Shown here one piece after another: positions 38,003-42,355 of a DNA stretch of 42,355 bases; position 1 is the stretch's first letter, and every line of letters begins with the position of its first letter. Origin of the DNA: Gammaproteobacteria bacterium MFB021 (lineage in GTDB: Bacteria; Pseudomonadota; Gammaproteobacteria; Pseudomonadales; Halomonadaceae). The stretch covers positions 1-42,355 of the forward strand of contig JNVT01000041.1 of assembly GCA_000737985.1 (NCBI GenBank), in the 5' to 3' direction. The translations under genes were made by a program, and so were the position numbers. The notes beneath the pieces were generated by a model. That model was not told the DNA's origin. It saw only the letters and a list, made by a program, of their open reading frames with translations, and did no database searches.

Positions 38003-38989
38003 ATGTCCGACCCCGTCACCCTGCACGATATCTACCTGGCCCGCCAGCGACTCGCCGGGCAGGCGGCGCGCACGCCGCTGATCCTCTCCCAGAGCCTCTC
38101 GTCACGCTTCGACGCCGAGGTCTATCTCAAGCTCGAGACGCTACAGCCGAGCGGCGCATTCAAGCTGCGCGGCGCGCTCAACAAGATCGCCTCGCTGGCG
38201 CCGGCTCAGCTCGAGCGCGGCGTCACCACCGCCTCCACCGGCAATCACGGCCGCGCGGTGGCGTGGGCGGCCAAACGCCTCGGCGCGCGGGCGGTGGTCT
38301 GTCTCTCCGAGCTGGTGCCGGCCAACAAGGTCGCCGCCATCGAAGCGCTGGGGGCGGAGGCACGGGTGATCGGGCGCTCCCAGGACGACGCCTTCGTCGA
38401 GGCGCGACGCCTGGTCGCCGACGACGGCATGACGCTGATCGAGCCCTTCGACGACCCGCTGATCGCGGCCGGTCAGGGCACCATCGGGCTCGAACTGATG
38501 GAAGACCTGCCGGCGCTCGACCGCGTGCTGATCGGGCTCTCCGGCGGCGGGCTGCTCGGTGGTATCGGGCGCGCGGTCAAAGGCATCAACCCCCAGATCC
38601 AGGTGACCGGGGTGAGCATGCAGAAGGGCGCGGCGATGATCGACAGCCTGGCCGCGGGCAGGCCGGTGGAGGTCGAGGAACAAGCCTCGCTGGCCGACTC
38701 GCTCGGCGGCGGGATCGGGCTCGACAACCGCTGTACCTTCGCCCTGGTGCGCGAGGTGATGGACGATCACTACCGGGTGTCGGAGCCGGCGATTGCTCGG
38801 GCCATGCTGCACTTCTTCGAGCAGGAGAAGATGCTGGTCGAGGGGGCCGCGGTGGTGGGGCTCGCCGCCATCGAGGAGCACGCCCTCGACATCCGCGGCC
38901 AGAAGGTAGCGCTGATCGTCTCGGGCAACGGCGTGGACGCGGAGACACTGATGCGGGCAAGAACCCTGCTCGACTATCCGCCGCGCTGA
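38003..38989 (+). CDS. eutB: Threonine dehydratase-like enzyme EutB (hydroxyectoine utilization)
   Basis: This is a 328-residue PLP fold-type II lyase like threonine/serine dehydratase. The Schiff-base lysine is Lys54 in PSGAFKLRGALN. Substrate loop STGNHGRAVAWAAKRLGA, glycine-rich phosphate loop SGGGLLGGIGRA and C-terminal SGNGVD are in order. In ectoine/hydroxyectoine degraders this family beside eutC and doe genes is named EutB and proposed to act in hydroxyectoine catabolism, though the exact reaction is not settled. The ATG at 38003 (GGGAG 6 bases before) fits the homology better than the one at 37982. This eut gene is unrelated to ethanolamine eutB. Confidence 0.88.
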   Translation: MSDPVTLHDIYLARQRLAGQAARTPLILSQSLSSRFDAEVYLKLETLQPSGAFKLRGALNKIASLAPAQLERGVTTASTGNHGRAVAWAAKRLGARAVVCLSELVPANKVAAIEALGAEARVIGRSQDDAFVEARRLVADDGMTLIEPFDDPLIAAGQGTIGLELMEDLPALDRVLIGLSGGGLLGGIGRAVKGINPQIQVTGVSMQKGAAMIDSLAAGRPVEVEEQASLADSLGGGIGLDNRCTFALVREVMDDHYRVSEPAIARAMLHFFEQEKMLVEGAAVVGLAAIEEHALDIRGQKVALIVSGNGVDAETLMRARTLLDYPPR

Positions 38990-39025
38990 TACGAATTCAC
39001 GTGAATGGACGCAGGAGATATCCCG

Positions 39026-39973
39026 ATGGAGCTCTACAACCGCGAGCAGATAGAGAACGTCGTTACGCTCGATCATGCCGCGCTGGAGGCGGTCGAAGCC
39101 GGTTTTCGCGCGCTGGGTGAAGGTAACGTCGTCCAGCCGCCGATCCTGTCGATGGCAATTGCGGAGTCCAATGGCGAGGTCGACGTCAAGACCGCCCATA
39201 TCCAGGGCAATGCGCGCTTCGCGATCAAGGTCAGCCCGGGCTTCTTCGACAACCCCAAGCTGGGGCTGCCCAGTCTCAACGGCTTGATGATTGTGTTCTC
39301 GGCCAAGACCGGCCTGGTCGAGGCGGTGTTGTTCGACGAGGGCTATCTCACTGACATACGCACCGCGCTGGCCGGTGCCATCGCCGCCAAGCATCTCTCG
39401 CGGAGCGACAGCCGCCGCGTCACCGTGCTCGGCGCCGGCGTGCAGGCGGAGCTGCAGGTCGCCGCGCTCCGGCTGGTGCGCGACATCGATACGCTCGACG
39501 TCTGGGCGCGGGATGCCGAGAAAGCCGGCGCCTATGCGGTGCGCATGCGCGAGCGCTATGGCCTTGCGGTCGAGGTCCACGAGGAGATCGGGGCGGCCTG
39601 TGCCCATGCCGATATCATCATCACCACCACGCCGTCGCGTACGCCGCTGCTCTCCGGGGAACACCTGCGCGAGGGGGTGCATGTCACGGCGATGGGCTCT
39701 GACAGCCCCGAAAAGCGCGAACTCGACGCCTCGGTGATGGAGCGCGCCGACGTCTTCGTCGCCGATACTCAGGCCCAGAGCGAGCACAATGGCGAGCTCA
39801 AGGTCTATGCCGGGCATCGCCCACCGTTCACGGTTCACGAGCTGGGCCAGGTGATCGCCGGTGGCCAGTCGCCGCGCCATGAGGCGAGCGCCATCACCGT
39901 CTGCGATCTCACCGGCACCGGGGTGCAGGACACCGCCATCGCCGGCTTTGCGCTGTCGACGCTGACGTCGTGA
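39026..39973 (+). CDS. eutC: Ornithine cyclodeaminase-like enzyme EutC (hydroxyectoine utilization)
   Basis: This is a 315-residue NAD-binding protein of the ornithine cyclodeaminase/mu-crystallin family. It shows VDVKTAHIQGNARFAIKVSPGF, SAKTGLVEAVLFDEGYLTDIRTALAGAIAAKHL, the Rossmann loop VTVLGAGVQAELQ and VTAMGSDSPEKREL. The family partner of EutB in ectoine/hydroxyectoine clusters; a role in hydroxyectoine processing is proposed but not proven. The ATG at 39026 is preceded by AGGAG with an 8-base spacer. It lies 36 bases after eutB and overlaps the GNAT gene by 4 bases. Confidence 0.88.
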   Translation: MELYNREQIENVVTLDHAALEAVEAGFRALGEGNVVQPPILSMAIAESNGEVDVKTAHIQGNARFAIKVSPGFFDNPKLGLPSLNGLMIVFSAKTGLVEAVLFDEGYLTDIRTALAGAIAAKHLSRSDSRRVTVLGAGVQAELQVAALRLVRDIDTLDVWARDAEKAGAYAVRMRERYGLAVEVHEEIGAACAHADIIITTTPSRTPLLSGEHLREGVHVTAMGSDSPEKRELDASVMERADVFVADTQAQSEHNGELKVYAGHRPPFTVHELGQVIAGGQSPRHEASAITVCDLTGTGVQDTAIAGFALSTLTS

Positions 39974-40572
39974 GCCGGGCGGGTGCGGTGGTGGTGCGCC
40001 GAGCCACCCCAGCCGACGCCGAGGCGATCGCGACCATCCACGTCGACGCCTGGCGGCATAACTACCGCGGCTTGATCGCCGAGGCCACGCTGGCGGGCTT
40101 GGATGTCGCCGCGCGTGCCGCGGCCTGGCGCTCGCAGCTCGACGCGGGGGCGGTGGTCTTTGTCGGTACGCATTCGAACATCCGTACAGACATCCGAACA
40201 GACACCCAGGCAGACACTCGGGCAGGTGAGCTGCTGGGCTGGGTGAGTGTTGGCCCTTTCCGTCAGAGCGAGAGCGCGCGGCCCGAGGTGCGCTCACTCA
40301 CCCCCGGCTGGGCCGAGCTTTACGGCTTCTACGTTGCCCCGCGGTCGCAGCGCCAGGGCGTCGGCCACGCCCTGTGGCAGGCGGCGCTGGAGTGGTGCCT
40401 CGATCAGGGCTACCGCGACCTGGGGCTGTGGGTCCTCGCCGGCAATGTGCCGGCGATTCGCTTCTACCAGCGCTGCGGCCTGCGCGATCTGAGGCTCGAT
40501 CAGGATTTCACCATCGACGCACAGCCGCTGGTGGAGAAACTGATGGCGCGGACATTGACCAGACCGGCTTGA
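39970..40572 (+). CDS. GNAT-family N-acetyltransferase
   Basis: This is a 200-residue acetyl-CoA-dependent acetyltransferase with an N-terminal VVRRATPADAEAIATIHVDAWRH and the acetyl-CoA loop RSQRQGVGHALW, then NVPAIRFYQRCGL near the end. It starts with GTG inside the eutC stop, so it is translationally coupled to eutC. An IRTD-IRTD-TQAD-TRAG stretch (residues 71-86) comes from a 12-base tandem repeat and probably forms a flexible surface loop. The substrate is unknown; acetylation of a diaminobutyrate-type intermediate is a guess from location only. Confidence 0.85.
   Translation: MSRAGAVVVRRATPADAEAIATIHVDAWRHNYRGLIAEATLAGLDVAARAAAWRSQLDAGAVVFVGTHSNIRTDIRTDTQADTRAGELLGWVSVGPFRQSESARPEVRSLTPGWAELYGFYVAPRSQRQGVGHALWQAALEWCLDQGYRDLGLWVLAGNVPAIRFYQRCGLRDLRLDQDFTIDAQPLVEKLMARTLTRPA
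40180..40227 (+). repeat. Four imperfect 12-base tandem repeats inside GNAT gene
   Basis: The units are ATCCGTACAGAC, ATCCGAACAGAC, ACCCAGGCAGAC and ACTCGGGCAGGT, in frame. The first two differ by one base; the later ones have drifted. A unit-length change would keep the reading frame. Confidence 0.75.
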
Positions 40573-40699
40573 GCGTGGTCACGCTGTCGCCCGAGCGCTG
40601 ATGGAAACCGCTACGCGCTTGCACTTTGGTGGCGGTTCCACGACGGCCCGCGTCGAGGCGTGGCATGCTGGCGCCAGGTGTCGACAGGAGGAAAAGGCG

Positions 40700-41869
40700 A
40701 TGGTCAGCAATATCCTGATGCCGCGGATTCTGGAAGTGGGCGGCGGCGCGCTCGAGCGTCTTGCCGGGGTGCTCGCCGCACTCGGCGTGCAGCGGCCGCT
40801 GGTGGTCACCGATCCGATGATGCTCGAACTCGGCTACGTGGCGCGACTTCACGCCTTGCTCGAGGCCGCCGGGCTCGACTACCGCGTATTCGCGGACACC
40901 GTGCCGGAGCCCACCCTGGCCTCGATCCTCGACGGTGTGGCGCTGATGCGCGAGGGCACCGCACAGGGCGCGTTCGATGGCGTGATCGCGCTGGGTGGCG
41001 GCAGCCCCATCGACTCGGCCAAGGCGATCGGCGTACTGGGTCACTTCGGCGGTGAGATCCGCGACTATCAGTTTCCGCGGGCGGCGTCGCAGCTCGGCCT
41101 GCCGCTGGTCGCCATCCCCACCACCGCCGGCACCGGCTCGGAGATGACGCGTTTCACCATCATCACCGACGAGGCTGCCGGCGAGAAGATGCTCTGCCCG
41201 GGCATCGGCTTCATGCCGGCGGCCGCGATCGTCGACTTCGAGCTGACGCTCTCGGTGCCGCCGCGGGTCACCGCCGACACCGGTATCGATGCGCTTACCC
41301 ACGCCATCGAGGCCTACGTCAGCCGCAAGGCCAACCCCTTCTCGGATCACAATGCGCTGGCCGCGATGCGCCTGATCGGCCCCCACCTGCGCCGGGTCTA
41401 TCACCAGGGCGACGATCGCGAGGCGCGCGAGGCGATGATGCTGGGCTCGAGCCTGGCTGGCCTGGCCTTCTCCAGCGCCTCGGTGGCACTGGTACACGGC
41501 ATGAGCCGGCCGCTGGGCGCGGCGTTTCACGTGCCCCACGGCATGTCCAACGCCATGCTGCTGCCGGCGGTCACGACCTTCTCGCTGGCCGCCGCGCCGG
41601 CACGTTACGCCACCTGCGCCCGCGCCATCGGCGTGGCCACCGACAGCGACGATGACGCCCGCGCCGGCGAGCGGCTGCTCGCCGAGCTGGTCGCCCTCAA
41701 TCAGGAGCTGGCGGTGCCCACGCCGCGGGACTATGGCATCGACCCCGTGCGCTTCGAGGCGCTGCTCGACACCATGGCCGAGCAGGCCCTGGCCTCCGGC
41801 TCGCCCGGCAACAATCCGCGAGTGCCGAGCCACGCCGAATTGGTCCAACTCTACCGTTCGCTCTGGTAG
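40700..41869 (+). CDS. Iron-type alcohol dehydrogenase (group III)
   Basis: This is a 389-residue NAD(P)-linked dehydrogenase with the Rossmann-like GGGSPIDSAK (about 99-108), PTTAGTGSEMT and metal ligands Asp197, His201, His266 and His280 (DALTHAIEAYVS, HGMSRPLGAAFHVPHGMSN). The frame is open upstream to 40601, but the ATG at 40700 has AGGAGG 8 bases before it and fits the family start. It follows the GNAT gene by 127 bases on the same strand and may be part of the eutBC transcript. A role in oxidising or reducing a hydroxyectoine-derived alcohol or aldehyde is possible but not shown. Confidence 0.9.
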   Translation: MVSNILMPRILEVGGGALERLAGVLAALGVQRPLVVTDPMMLELGYVARLHALLEAAGLDYRVFADTVPEPTLASILDGVALMREGTAQGAFDGVIALGGGSPIDSAKAIGVLGHFGGEIRDYQFPRAASQLGLPLVAIPTTAGTGSEMTRFTIITDEAAGEKMLCPGIGFMPAAAIVDFELTLSVPPRVTADTGIDALTHAIEAYVSRKANPFSDHNALAAMRLIGPHLRRVYHQGDDREAREAMMLGSSLAGLAFSSASVALVHGMSRPLGAAFHVPHGMSNAMLLPAVTTFSLAAAPARYATCARAIGVATDSDDDARAGERLLAELVALNQELAVPTPRDYGIDPVRFEALLDTMAEQALASGSPGNNPRVPSHAELVQLYRSLW

Positions 41870-41871
41870 CC

Positions 41872-41894
41872 AGCGCGGCAACGGCTGCCGCGCT
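41872..41894. terminator. Hairpin between alcohol dehydrogenase and MFS gene
   Basis: AGCGCGGCA and TGCCGCGCT form a 9-bp stem with a 5-base loop between two convergent genes. No T-run follows. Confidence 0.55.
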
Positions 41895-41897
41895 ACT

Positions 41898-42355
41898 TCA
41901 GGTGGTCTCGCAGCGCTCGGCGGCGGGCGGCGCCAACGCGCCGGCACGCAGGACGATGCACAGCGACAGCACGCCGAGCAGGGCAAAGGCGTAGTGCAGC
42001 GTGATCACACTGGCGGCAAAGCCGATCAGCGGTGGCCCCAGCAGCATGCCGCCGTAGCCCAGGGTGGCGACGCTGGCGATGGCGGCGCCGGGTGGCAGCT
42101 CGGGGTCGTTGGCCGCGCGTGAGAACGCCAGCGGCATCACCAGGGCATAGCCGATCCCCATCAGGAAGAAGCCGACCAGGACGAGATGCAGCTCGCCGCA
42201 GAGCACCGCCAGAGCCACGCCCAGGGCGGCCGAGAGGCCGGCAAGACGCGTTGCCGTGGTAGTGCCGAGACGCAGGATCAGCCCCGCGCCGATCAACCGC
42301 GTGATCACCATGGCAGTGGAAAAGATGGCGTAGCCCAGGGTGCTCTGGGCCGCGC
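41898..42355 (-). CDS. MFS transporter, N-terminal part outside window
   Basis: This is the C-terminal part of a major facilitator; the frame stays open to the window edge (AAQSTLGYAIFSTA precedes the first internal Met), so its start lies beyond 42355. The visible 151 residues hold about four to five hydrophobic segments with RLIGAGLILRLGTTTATR, MGIGYALVMPLAFSRAAND and GYGGMLLGPPLIGFAA, which fits the YbjJ-like drug/sugar branch. It is convergent with the alcohol dehydrogenase. The substrate cannot be judged from this fragment. Confidence 0.8.
   Translation of the reverse strand, partial: AAQSTLGYAIFSTAMVITRLIGAGLILRLGTTTATRLAGLSAALGVALAVLCGELHLVLVGFFLMGIGYALVMPLAFSRAANDPELPPGAAIASVATLGYGGMLLGPPLIGFAASVITLHYAFALLGVLSLCIVLRAGALAPPAAERCETT

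Noticed and set aside
38003-39973. Ethanolamine utilization genes suggested by the names eutB and eutC
   Set aside because: The proteins are a threonine-dehydratase-like PLP enzyme and an ornithine-cyclodeaminase-like enzyme; ethanolamine ammonia-lyase motifs are absent.
38141-40297. Minus-strand reading frame of 718 codons across eutB-eutC
   Set aside because: It spans several well-supported genes on the other strand and shows no family motif.

Overview
The window is high-GC DNA, most likely chromosomal, from a halophilic gammaproteobacterium of the Halomonadaceae type (Halomonas, Salinicola or Kushneria-like). Two things suggest this: the conserved gammaproteobacterial block pdxA-rsmA-apaG-apaH-glpE-cca, and a nearly complete ectoine/hydroxyectoine degradation cluster (doeABX, doeCD, eutBC). 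I see no rRNA, tRNA, CRISPR array, insertion sequence or phage gene.

Layout. Bases 1-4623 (+) hold housekeeping genes for vitamin B6 synthesis, rRNA methylation, Ap4A hydrolysis, sulfur transfer and tRNA CCA addition. Bases 4745-8225 are a gluconate module: permease gntP (-), gluconokinase gntK (+) and LacI-type repressor gntR (-), with one perfect and one imperfect GntR-like operator. Bases 8304-18934 are an alpha-glucoside uptake system. A minus-strand operon encodes a substrate-binding protein, two permeases, an ATPase, a second substrate-binding protein, a GH13 alpha-glucosidase and a LacI-type regulator. It diverges from a LamB/ScrY-like porin, and two CTTAANCGNTTAAG operators lie between them. 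Bases 19000-25480 (-) hold lysO, a DUF3108 protein, an MFS transporter, a glyoxylate/hydroxypyruvate reductase and an MFS gene broken by one in-frame TAA. They end with a stretch that may be a decayed membrane-protein gene.

Bases 25481-41869 are the ectoine region. An EnuR/MocR-like PLP regulator diverges from doeA (ectoine hydrolase), doeB (deacetylase) and doeX (Lrp/AsnC regulator). After a terminator comes a minus-strand four-gene unit resembling vanA-vanR-vanB-vanK: Rieske oxygenase, FCD-type GntR regulator, flavin/2Fe-2S reductase and AAHS-family MFS transporter. It is followed by plus-strand doeC and doeD, then, past another terminator, eutB, eutC, a GNAT acetyltransferase and an iron-type alcohol dehydrogenase. 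The window ends inside another MFS gene.

How the genes work together (established family knowledge plus inference). DoeA opens the ectoine ring to N-acetyl-diaminobutyrate, DoeB deacetylates it, DoeD transaminates diaminobutyrate to aspartate semialdehyde, and DoeC oxidises that to aspartate. EutB and EutC are linked to hydroxyectoine use. No ectoine transporter and no eutA are visible here. The most interesting feature is the Rieske oxygenase operon sitting between the two halves of the ectoine pathway. Two TGTATACA sites lie in the region it shares with doeC. It may be a vanillate demethylase that landed there, or an oxygenase serving (hydroxy)ectoine or a related osmolyte. All assignments come from reading motifs by eye; no database search was run.
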